From the NCBI GenBank assembly GCA_964384595.1, contig CAYLLY010000002.1:18661-82660 (forward strand): a stretch of DNA of 64,000 nt, read 5' to 3'. A program made the position numbers and the translations under genes. Origin of the DNA: SCTG01 sp964384595 (GTDB taxonomy: Bacteria; Nitrospirota; Nitrospiria; Nitrospirales; NS-4). Shown here piece by piece: positions 9,016-16,848 of the stretch. The notes below the pieces were generated by a model that saw nothing but the letters and a program-made list of their open reading frames with translations, did not search any database and was not told the origin of the DNA. Position 1 is the first letter of the stretch, and each line of letters begins with the position of its first letter.

Positions 9016-10175
9016 CACGCACCCCGCCCGCAGGACGCTCCAGGCGGGCCGGCGAGAGACCGTACCAATACCTTCAAGGCCTCCGCCGACTTGTTCACGT
9101 CGTGATGCTGCCGCGCATAGGCGAGGGCCTGGCGGCCCCATTCCGCGCGAGTGGTCGCGGAGGCGCATAGCTCCTCGGTAGAAGCGAGGAGGCGCTCGAA
9201 GGACCCGCCGGCGGAGGCGCCGATCCCGTGCCTTGCCAGCACGCCGTCCGGGTCCACCTTCCAGGAGAGAATCGGTGTCCCCTGCATGGCGGCCTGCACG
9301 AACGTGTTGGGAAAGCCCTCGTACGTGGAGGTGTTCACGAGCAACTTCGCCTGGGCGAAGAACCCATCCATCTCGCTCAAGGGAACGTCCTCGCGCATCG
9401 TAACATTGGGCAGCATGGAGGCCCGCCCGCGAAGCGCGCCCATGAGATACTCGTGGGATTGATCCTGCCTGATCACCATGACGAACCGCTCCTTGGGGAG
9501 ACGTTCGGCCAAGTCCAGAAACAACTCGGGCTGTTTCAGCGGGTGCATCCTGCCCACCCAGAGAACAGTCGTTTTCTCATGCGGGACCGGCTCCGCCGGC
9601 CGGTGCCCGGTGCGGATCAGGACGCCCTCCCGGCCGTACCGGTCTCGGAGCCAGGCCAGTTGTTCGTGGCTCCGACAGACCACCGCATCCGCCAGGCGCA
9701 TACCCCACGGGAAAAGCCAGGCCAGCGGTCCCTCTACCTGCCCGTTCGGCCTGCAGAGATCGACCGTCGACGCCACCACGTAAACGAACCGCCGACGCAG
9801 CAGCCGGCAGATCAGGGCGTAGGCTCCCACTTCGACACCGGCCGTGGCGTGCAGGTACACATCGGCGCTGATATTCCCCATGACGCGCCACATGTCGAGA
9901 AAGGCCGCCACGTACCCTCGCAGCGAGCGGTGCGCGAGCCGATTCTTCCCCTGCCGCTTGACGAGCGTCAGCGAACCATGGTGCTCGATACCAGGAGATT
10001 TCCGGACCGTCGTCAGCACGATCACCTGAAAGTCCGGATCGGAAGCCAACGCGCGCGCGAGCAGGAAGAACTGCACCTCCGCACCGCCGAACGGATAGCC
10101 GCTCGTGGGGTTATAGAGCCCATAGCCGAGCGGCGAAATGAAGCACACCCTCAGTGGATCACCGCTGAGCATCAT
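9015..10175 (-). CDS. GT4-family glycosyltransferase
   Basis: A 386-residue glycosyltransferase. The start region contains ISPLGYGLYNPTSGYPFGGAEVQ, giving the GGAE acceptor loop near residue 31. The C-terminal domain has VLWVGRMHPLKQPELF and ends in the NTSTYEGFPNTFVQAAMQGTP-type donor loop. It is similar in plan to the gene at 21160-22413, which also has the EGFPNTF loop and a VDPD segment, so these two may be diverged paralogues. ATG 10175 overlaps the stop of the broken methyltransferase by ATGA; a second ATG follows at 10172. The frame is open 100 codons further upstream, but that part runs antisense-like over the methyltransferase remnant and shows no protein-like features. Confidence 0.88.
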   Translation of the reverse strand: MMLSGDPLRVCFISPLGYGLYNPTSGYPFGGAEVQFFLLARALASDPDFQVIVLTTVRKSPGIEHHGSLTLVKRQGKNRLAHRSLRGYVAAFLDMWRVMGNISADVYLHATAGVEVGAYALICRLLRRRFVYVVASTVDLCRPNGQVEGPLAWLFPWGMRLADAVVCRSHEQLAWLRDRYGREGVLIRTGHRPAEPVPHEKTTVLWVGRMHPLKQPELFLDLAERLPKERFVMVIRQDQSHEYLMGALRGRASMLPNVTMREDVPLSEMDGFFAQAKLLVNTSTYEGFPNTFVQAAMQGTPILSWKVDPDGVLARHGIGASAGGSFERLLASTEELCASATTRAEWGRQALAYARQHHDVNKSAEALKVLVRSLAGPPGASCGRGA

Positions 10176-10854
10176 AGGCCGTCCTTTCGAATCGCCAGAG
10201 ACAGATCGGGCACCAGCGTGACGCCCGAGAGGGATCTGAGGATGGCCAGCACGTGTTTCAAGAGGCGCTTGGTCCTTCGATAGCGGTTCGGACTCAACGT
10301 CGAGTACCACAGATCGATCCGATCGCGCAGACCATCCCTGCACGGCTCCAGAAGGATTGGGCGGTGACCGCCGTCGCGAGACAGCATGCGCAGGATTTCC
10401 CCTTCCGTCGCTCCACTGAGGCCGTAGCGTAAGAGATTCTCCCACGACTACCCGCGTCGAACCCGCTTCGAGCACGCGCGCGCAAAGGCCAGCGCGAGCC
10501 GATGATGACGGACCAGAGCAACGGCAAGACCTGCGCGCGCTCGTGCGTGAGCAGGTGCTCGTACACCGCGCTCATCACAACGCCATCGAATCTTCCCAGG
10601 TCGGGCGGAAGTTCCATCGGCGAGGGCGAACAGGCCAGCGTCACATTGGGGAATTGATAGTTCTGGACCCGCCGTCGAGCCAGTCCGAGCAAGCGTTCGT
10701 CTACCTCGATCCCGACGATGGCCACATCCGGAAACAGCCAGGCCAGGCACATCGTGGACGCGCCGGCTCCGCAACCGAAGTCCAGCACGCGCCTGCCGTT
10801 GGACGCTTCATCGATCTCAACGATTCCTTGAGGATGTCTCAATGTCTCCGCCAT
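10172..10854 (-). pseudogene. Broken class I SAM-dependent methyltransferase
   Basis: Three reading segments together make one methyltransferase. From 10854 to about 10505, frame A gives VLDFGCGAG (SAM motif I), an acidic strand and a HLLTHERAQVLPLLWSVI helix. At about 10500 the homology continues in another frame (RLALAFARACSKRVRR). The part that normally lies between (LxPGG through a proline-rich loop, roughly 30-40 residues in relatives I know) is absent, which implies a deletion with a frameshift. The second frame then meets an amber codon at 10448-10450, after which SWENLLRYGL and the rest of a normal C-terminus continue to the stop at 10172. Two lesions make a simple sequencing error less likely. 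The N-terminus also looks short. The original substrate is unknown. Confidence 0.72.
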
Positions 10855-10864
10855 GCCATTCCGA

Positions 10865-12760
10865 TCAACGCACGGCCGCGCAGGCGGCGTGGGCCACCGT
10901 CGCATCGGCATATTCGCGGTGCCAGAGCTCGAGCATCAGTAGCGCATACAGACGGTAGCCGTCGTTAGTGCGACCAGCCTGGTGGTCGTCGAGAATCCGT
11001 CGAACTGAGTCGGGCTTGAAGTAGCCACGCTGCAGACACTGCGGCGACAACAGGAGGTCACGGATGAAATCCCGACACTCTTCTCGAAACCATCGGCCGA
11101 TCGGCACCGCGAAGCCCCGCTTGTCCCGATTGAGAATCCGCTCTGGCAACGTGCCGCGCATGGCCGCTTTCAGGAGATATTTGGGCTCCCCCCGGCGGAC
11201 CTTCAGGCGCACCGGCAGTGAGGCGGCGAACTCGACGAGCCGATGATCCAGAAAGGGCGATCGGGCCTCGAGCCCGTGCGCCATGGTGGCGCGGTCCATC
11301 TTGACGAGCAGGTCATCCGGCATGTAGCTCCGCGTGTCGACCCCCAACAGCCGGTCGAGCAGATCGGCAGCCGGCACCTCCTCGAACCAGTTGGTCAGCA
11401 GCTCGTACGAATCGTGGTCCCGGACCGTCTCGCTGAAGTCAGGGGTATAGAGCCACTCCTTTTCGGCCGGGGAGAAATAGCTGATGCGGCCGAGGTACGT
11501 ATGGCTGAACGGCGCCAGCAGGCGCTCCAGCCGACGCCGAGCCCCGCCTAGGCCCGGCAGGCGGGCAAGTCGCGCGCGGATGCGCTCCCGCGCCCAGTCC
11601 GGCAGCACGCGAGCGGTGAGGCAATCCAACGGGCTGATCCGATATCGGGGATAGCCGGCCAGCAATTCATCGCCGCCATCGCCGTTCAAGACCACCGTCA
11701 CGAATTGCCGGCTGAGTTGGGAGACATAGTAGGTCGGGATCGCCGAGGCGTCCGCGTAGGGCTCATCGTAGACGCGCACCAGGGTGGGCAGGATCTCGAC
11801 CGCGGACGGCTCCACCATGAACTCCCGGTGGTCGGTCCCGAACCACTGCGCGACGTCGCGGGCGTACGGGAGCTCGTTGAAGGCGCCGTCCTCGAAGCCG
11901 ATGGAAAAGGTCTTCACTGGCTGGGCCATCAGCCGGCTCATCAGCGCCACCACGCTGCTGGAGTCCAGGCCGCCGCTCAGGAACGCCCCGAGCGGGACGT
12001 CACTGATCAGCCGCTTCCGGACCGCGTCCTGCAGCAACGCCTTGAACTCTTCGCGATAGTCCTCCTCGGTCCGGTCAGAACGCTTCTCATCATACCGTAG
12101 CGACCAGTAGGCGCTCTCGGCGACCTTCCCGTCTTCATAGACCAGCACGTGCCCCGGGCGGAGTTTCCGGATGCCGCGGAAGATCGTCAGCGGAGCGGGG
12201 ATATATTGAAACGTCAGGTAGTGGTGCAGCGCCACCGGGTCGATGTCGGGCGTCTGGCCGCCCGTCAGCAAGGCTTTCAACTCGGAGGCAAAGGACAGGC
12301 CTTCGTCGGTCACCCGGTAGAAGAGCGGCTTCTTCCCCAGACGATCCCTCGCCAACACCAGACGCTGGGCCCGCTCGTCCCAGATCGCGAAGGCGAACAT
12401 GCCCCCCAGCATCGGAACGCACCGCACGCCGTGGTCTTCGTACAGATGCAGAATCACCTCGGTGTCCGTGCGCGAACGGAAGGCGTGCCGGGGACGGAGG
12501 GTCTCACGGAGCTCTTGAAAGTTGTAGATCTCCCCGTTGTAGACGATCCAGACGGTGCCGTCCCCGTTCGCCATCGGTTGGCGGCCGGCCGCGCTCAGGT
12601 CCAGCACGCTCAGGCGCCGGTGCGCCAGCCCCACGCGGCCCTTGACGTACAGGCCGTGATCGTCAGGCCCCCGGTGGCGCAGCCGCTCCCCCATCGCAGC
12701 GACCAGCCGCTCGTCCACCGGCCGACGGTCCGCGCTTACCTGTCCAGCAATCCCACACAT
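10865..12760 (-). CDS. asnB: AsnB-type glutamine-dependent amidotransferase 2
   Basis: A 631-residue two-domain AsnB homologue. It starts MCGIAG with the catalytic Cys2; HRGPDDHG (29-36), YNGEIYNF (74-81) and RTDTEV (97-102) complete the glutaminase pocket. The synthetase domain has SDVPLGAFLSGGLDSSS (253-269, ATP-binding loop) and, further on, the NGDGGDELLAGYPRY segment characteristic of active AsnB enzymes. ATG 12760 is the only start that exposes Cys2; the open frame upstream is spurious. It lies between a CgeB-like glycosyltransferase and the broken methyltransferase, with intergenic gaps of 25 and 10 bases. Asparagine synthesis or amidation of a sugar acid are both possible. Confidence 0.88.
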   Translation of the reverse strand: MCGIAGQVSADRRPVDERLVAAMGERLRHRGPDDHGLYVKGRVGLAHRRLSVLDLSAAGRQPMANGDGTVWIVYNGEIYNFQELRETLRPRHAFRSRTDTEVILHLYEDHGVRCVPMLGGMFAFAIWDERAQRLVLARDRLGKKPLFYRVTDEGLSFASELKALLTGGQTPDIDPVALHHYLTFQYIPAPLTIFRGIRKLRPGHVLVYEDGKVAESAYWSLRYDEKRSDRTEEDYREEFKALLQDAVRKRLISDVPLGAFLSGGLDSSSVVALMSRLMAQPVKTFSIGFEDGAFNELPYARDVAQWFGTDHREFMVEPSAVEILPTLVRVYDEPYADASAIPTYYVSQLSRQFVTVVLNGDGGDELLAGYPRYRISPLDCLTARVLPDWARERIRARLARLPGLGGARRRLERLLAPFSHTYLGRISYFSPAEKEWLYTPDFSETVRDHDSYELLTNWFEEVPAADLLDRLLGVDTRSYMPDDLLVKMDRATMAHGLEARSPFLDHRLVEFAASLPVRLKVRRGEPKYLLKAAMRGTLPERILNRDKRGFAVPIGRWFREECRDFIRDLLLSPQCLQRGYFKPDSVRRILDDHQAGRTNDGYRLYALLMLELWHREYADATVAHAACAAVR

Positions 12761-12785
12761 CGAGGCACCCTGGGATTCCCTTGGG

Positions 12786-13982
12786 TCAACACGACGGCAG
12801 CCCATCGGCAAGCACGGTCGTGAGCAGGCTGTCCACGCGATGCCGGTAGGTATGCCCGCGCAAGACGTACCCATAGGTCCGCTCGACCATCGCCTGCCGA
12901 TACTCACGATCATGAAACCGCTGGATGGCCTCAGCCATGTTCGAAAAGTCTTTCTTGACGCTGATGTAGTGCTCGTCCGCCTTGAGGATCCCGTTGTAGT
13001 GCCCTTCGAGCAGGATCTGACAGGTGTGAGTCCCGATCGGCTCGAAGTGCCGGGATGAAATCGCCTTCCCCGAGACCGGGTCGGCATAGTTCTTGAAGAA
13101 GCGATCATACACCTCCGGGAATCCGGCCTCGGGATGGCAATCGAGATGCCGCTTAACGGCCTCCTGAGTACGATCGTCCCGCTCCAGGTAGTACGTGCCG
13201 GACTCCGCTCCCACGACGCCCTTGCACGAAGCAAGAAACCGGCTCCACTCGTCACGGGTGTGCCGCACGAACCGGATGTCGGCGACCAGTCCCCACGTCG
13301 CCGCCCGCTCGGCGACGTATCGAAGCACTTCGGTGCGCTCGATGTCGCCCAGCGAGTAGGGATGCGCGTACACGTCGCCGCGAAAGCCGAGATCGATGGG
13401 GCGCGGACCGGCCTGCGGCTGATAGAGCTTGGGATTCAAGGCCGGGGGCGCCGGCAGGACTTTGGACTGGAGGCATTCGGCATATAGCCATCCGGCTGCC
13501 GCGGCAGGAAGCTGACTCGCGATATAATCGGCCGCCACCGCGCGGGCGAACCCGATTTTCTCCGGCATGCGGTTGTATTCGTTGCCGAACATGACCAGCA
13601 GCTTGCCCCGGCGGTCCTGAAAGTGCCCCGTCGCGCGACGCAGCAAGCTCATGTTGTCCCCGGCCGCCGAGTGGAGAACGATGATGAGGGCGTACCGCTT
13701 GAGCCGTCGCAGCGCCGCGCCGTACTCAACGAGATTGTTGATGTTGCACAGGCGCTCATCGAGTATGGAGGCCTCGCAGAACGCTTCCTTCCAGTCCATC
13801 AGATAGGACAACGTGCGGTATTCCTCGGCAAACAGAAACCGGACGCGGCGGAGCCCACGCAAGCGGGGCGGGACCATGGACAGGTTCAAGCCCAGCCCTC
13901 CGACCAGCGTGTCCGCCACCACCCGCCTCCAGTGGGGCTGGCTCTTCGCGTAGAAGATGATGGTGGGGATGCGCTCGGTCAT
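12786..13982 (-). CDS. CgeB-like glycosyltransferase (Glyco_trans_1_2 type)
   Basis: A 398-residue protein. The C-terminal third has a CgeB/spore-maturation-type glycosyltransferase signature: SSRHFEPIGTHTCQILLEG near residues 300-318, then KADEHYISVKKDFSNM, the usual ExxGxG-like donor loop followed by the acidic-aromatic segment of this family. The N-terminal half has weak similarity to anything I recognise but contains Rossmann-like strands, as expected for GT-B. ATG 13982 overlaps the upstream epimerase stop by ATGA. Role inferred: addition of a sugar to the surface polymer. Donor and acceptor are unknown. It could also be a divergent GT4 enzyme. Confidence 0.78.
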   Translation of the reverse strand: MTERIPTIIFYAKSQPHWRRVVADTLVGGLGLNLSMVPPRLRGLRRVRFLFAEEYRTLSYLMDWKEAFCEASILDERLCNINNLVEYGAALRRLKRYALIIVLHSAAGDNMSLLRRATGHFQDRRGKLLVMFGNEYNRMPEKIGFARAVAADYIASQLPAAAAGWLYAECLQSKVLPAPPALNPKLYQPQAGPRPIDLGFRGDVYAHPYSLGDIERTEVLRYVAERAATWGLVADIRFVRHTRDEWSRFLASCKGVVGAESGTYYLERDDRTQEAVKRHLDCHPEAGFPEVYDRFFKNYADPVSGKAISSRHFEPIGTHTCQILLEGHYNGILKADEHYISVKKDFSNMAEAIQRFHDREYRQAMVERTYGYVLRGHTYRHRVDSLLTTVLADGLPSC

Positions 13983-14926
13983 GTGCTGCTTTCTTCAACC
14001 AGCTTCAGGTGCGTGTAGGTTTCCGTGATGCCGGCCCGTCGGTACCACTCGACCGCTCTCGCGACGCCGGTTTCCAACGGCGTGCTGGCCGTCCACCCGA
14101 ACACGTCCCGCGTCTTCGCGGGGTCGAGCAGGATCGTGTAGGCGTCTTCTTGGCCCCGCGGCCGGACTTCCACGTCGGGAGCCGGCTGGATTCCCAAGGC
14201 CTTGACCGTCGCATCGAAAAGGTCCTTGATCGCGCAGTCCCGGCCGGACGAGATGTGGTGCACACCTCGCTCGCCTTTGCCCGCCAGCGCCAAGAGCACC
14301 ACCTCTACCAGATCATCGATGTAGATGAAGTCCCGACGAGTGTCCATCACGAAACAGCGCTTGTTGCTGGTGAGGCGATGATAGAACGTCGGGAGCGGCC
14401 CGCTGAGATTTCTCGGCCCGTAGGCGTTGGCCAGCCTGAAGGACATGTAATCGAGCCCACCCAGCATCACGTACTGCTCACCCGCGGTCTTGCTGATGGC
14501 GTAACTGCTGCCCTCGGGGCGGATCGGGTGCGTCAGCGTGATCGGCTGCTCCACCGGGTGCAGGCCGTAACAGAGCGCCGTCTGAAAATAAATCAACCGC
14601 TGGACGCCCGCCTGCTTCGCGGCCTGGACCACGTTGGCGGTCCCGACGACGTTGGTCAGACTGTCCTCCGTCCAGTTCGCGGGGTCCTTGTAGGACGCGG
14701 CCGCATGCACCACCTGGTCGGGCTTGAACTCGCCGAACACACGCTGCACCAACGCGCCGGCCGCGATCGTGCCTTCGACGATGCGCAGATTCGGATGCGG
14801 CGTGAGGTTGTCCCGCCGGCCGGTCGCGTAATTGTCGACGACTAGGATATGCTCCCCGCGCGCCAGCAGCCGATCGGCCAGATGCGAGCCGATGAAGCCC
14901 GCGCCGCCGGTGATCAGGACTCTCAC
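13979..14926 (-). CDS. NAD-dependent sugar epimerase/dehydratase (extended SDR)
   Basis: A 315-residue extended short-chain dehydrogenase of the UDP-glucose 4-epimerase superfamily. The N-terminal GGAGFIGSH (7-15) binds NAD. The DNYATGRRDNL segment around 31-41 is typical of UDP-sugar epimerases, and HAAASYKDP and a YxxxK pair (YAISK, near 148) complete the active site. The residue that is usually Ser/Thr before the tyrosine lies in FQTALCYG. The start is GTG 14926, overlapping the AsnB 3 stop as GTGA. It probably makes a UDP-hexose epimer, or a dehydrated or reduced sugar, for the polymer. The exact reaction (4-epimerase, 4,6-dehydratase or reductase) cannot be fixed. Confidence 0.85.
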   Translation of the reverse strand: MRVLITGGAGFIGSHLADRLLARGEHILVVDNYATGRRDNLTPHPNLRIVEGTIAAGALVQRVFGEFKPDQVVHAAASYKDPANWTEDSLTNVVGTANVVQAAKQAGVQRLIYFQTALCYGLHPVEQPITLTHPIRPEGSSYAISKTAGEQYVMLGGLDYMSFRLANAYGPRNLSGPLPTFYHRLTSNKRCFVMDTRRDFIYIDDLVEVVLLALAGKGERGVHHISSGRDCAIKDLFDATVKALGIQPAPDVEVRPRGQEDAYTILLDPAKTRDVFGWTASTPLETGVARAVEWYRRAGITETYTHLKLVEESST

Positions 14927-16848
14927 CGCAAGACCTCCGCGCGGGTTGGCGCCTTGAACGACGCGGCCCGGTCATGAAAGGTCTGCTGCCATAGTTCCAG
15001 GCACAGCAGCCCCCAGAGTTTCCGGCCGTACTGCGGCTCCCGCGCGAGGCCTTCCAGCACCTTCCGGTTGTCGACGAGGTCGCGGGTCCGCGCAGCACGG
15101 GAGGACAAGACATCTCTGACGAACTCCTGCACGATCCCCGGCTGTGTCAGCCATTCCTGGAACGGGACCGGGAACCCCATCTTGTCGGTCCGGTCGGCGA
15201 TGGACGCCGGGAGCAGCCCCTGCACGGCGTTCTTCAGCACGTGTTTCATCCTCCCGTTCATGAACTTCACGTTGGAGGGAATGGTCGCCGCCAGTTCGAC
15301 CAGCGGATGATCCAGGAACGGTACCCGCGACTCCAGGCCGTGGGCCATGCTCACCCGGTCCTCCACCTGAAGCAATGCGGGCAGCAGGGTTTTGAAATCG
15401 AAATGCGTCATGCTGTCGAAATAAGACTCCTTCTGCACGTTCTGGCCGCGGAAGATGGCGCGGAACGTGTCGTACGGGGCGAACTTCTCGATCGCCGCCC
15501 AGTTGATCTCGGGGCCCAGGTCCCTGGCCCGGTTGATCAGGCGGAAATACCGCCGATCCAGGTCCTCGAACAGGCCGTCCCGCCAGAATTCCTGGAGCAG
15601 CGGCTTGTACCGGCGCAGGGCCTCGAGGTTGGGGATGATCGATTCGTAGGTGACGATGAAATTGCCGTTGTGTATCGTGCCGTCGATGGCCGCCTTGATG
15701 CACTGTTCAAAATACGCGATGAGATACCGGACATAGCCGCCGAAGACTTCATCACCGCCCTGGCCCCCGAGCACGACCTTCCGGTGGCGGCTGGCCAGCC
15801 GCGCGACCATGTACTGGGGAAAGGACCCGGGCCCCGCCGTCGGAAAATCCAAGTGGTAGACAACCTGCTGGATCTGCTCGACGAAATCGGACGCGGTGAT
15901 GTCCGTCTCGTACAGCTCGAACCGGCGCCATCGGGCGAAGTCGCGCGCGTAGCGGCTCTCATCGTACTCGTCGCCCATCGCGAACCTGCCGCTGAAGCCC
16001 AGCAACCCATCCCCCAGCCGTTCGGCCGCCGAGGACGCCACCACGCTCGAATCCAGTCCGCCGCTCACGTACGCGCCTACCGGCACATCGCTCCGCAGAT
16101 GGAGCGCGACCGAGTCTTCCAGCAGGGCCCGAATCCGCTCTTCGAAGTATTTGGCGGTGTGGTCGAAGTCGAGGGTGTAGTAGACCTCCCAGTAGCGGCG
16201 GGTCTCAATGGCGCCGTTGCGCACGATGAGCGCATGGCCCGGCGGCAGTTCGCGGACCCCCTTGAACAACGTCCGGCCGGGCAGGCAGAACTGAAAGGTC
16301 AGATACTCCTTGAACCCTTCGAGATCGGTTTCGATATCGGGCACAAAGGGGAGGAGCGCCTTGACCTCGGACGCGAAATAGAGCGCGCCGTCCACGACCG
16401 TATAGTAGAAGGGCTTGATCCCGAAACGGTCCCTCGCGCAAAAGAGGGTCTGTTGCGCCTCATCCCACAGCGCAAAGGCGAACATGCCCCGGAAATGACT
16501 GACGCACTCTTGGCCCCACTTGCGGTAGGCATGCAGAATCACTTCGGTGTCGGACTGCGTCGCGAACGCCCCGGGGCCGAGCTCGTCCCGCAGCTCGCGG
16601 TAGTTATAAATCTCCCCATTGTAGGTCACCCAATTGCCCTGTCTGTCGGTCATCGGCTGCTGCCCTGTCACGAGATCGATGATGCTGAGCCGGCGATGCG
16701 CGAAGCCGACCACCCCGCGCGGGTGCTGCCAGACGCCCTCGCCGTCCGGGCCGCGATGCCGCTGCAGCGTGTTCATGACCGCCAGACCTCGTTGCAGGTC
16801 CGCGATCTTGTCACCACTCGGGCTCAGAATGCCTGCGATTCCGCACAT
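14923..16848 (-). CDS. asnB: AsnB-type glutamine-dependent amidotransferase 3
   Basis: A 641-residue AsnB homologue with Cys2 after the initiator (MCGIAG), HRGPDGEG (31-38), YNGEIYNY (76-83), QSDTEV (98-103), and the ATP loop VSGGLDSSV (261-269). A GGQGGDEVFGGYVRY segment and a SRVPFLDHPLVELA segment are present in the synthetase half, so both catalytic halves look intact. ATG 16848 overlaps the end of the upstream fused glycosyltransferase by 25 bases and is required to place Cys at residue 2; the longer frame to 16920 is rejected. The downstream epimerase overlaps by 4 bases. The expected role is the same as the other copies: amide transfer to a carboxyl, possibly on a sugar or amino-acid substituent. 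Confidence 0.88.
   Translation of the reverse strand: MCGIAGILSPSGDKIADLQRGLAVMNTLQRHRGPDGEGVWQHPRGVVGFAHRRLSIIDLVTGQQPMTDRQGNWVTYNGEIYNYRELRDELGPGAFATQSDTEVILHAYRKWGQECVSHFRGMFAFALWDEAQQTLFCARDRFGIKPFYYTVVDGALYFASEVKALLPFVPDIETDLEGFKEYLTFQFCLPGRTLFKGVRELPPGHALIVRNGAIETRRYWEVYYTLDFDHTAKYFEERIRALLEDSVALHLRSDVPVGAYVSGGLDSSVVASSAAERLGDGLLGFSGRFAMGDEYDESRYARDFARWRRFELYETDITASDFVEQIQQVVYHLDFPTAGPGSFPQYMVARLASRHRKVVLGGQGGDEVFGGYVRYLIAYFEQCIKAAIDGTIHNGNFIVTYESIIPNLEALRRYKPLLQEFWRDGLFEDLDRRYFRLINRARDLGPEINWAAIEKFAPYDTFRAIFRGQNVQKESYFDSMTHFDFKTLLPALLQVEDRVSMAHGLESRVPFLDHPLVELAATIPSNVKFMNGRMKHVLKNAVQGLLPASIADRTDKMGFPVPFQEWLTQPGIVQEFVRDVLSSRAARTRDLVDNRKVLEGLAREPQYGRKLWGLLCLELWQQTFHDRAASFKAPTRAEVLR

Noticed and set aside
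10448..10450. Amber codon read as pyrrolysine or suppressed stop in the methyltransferase
   Set aside because: A frameshift and missing segment lie just upstream, so the gene is simply broken.
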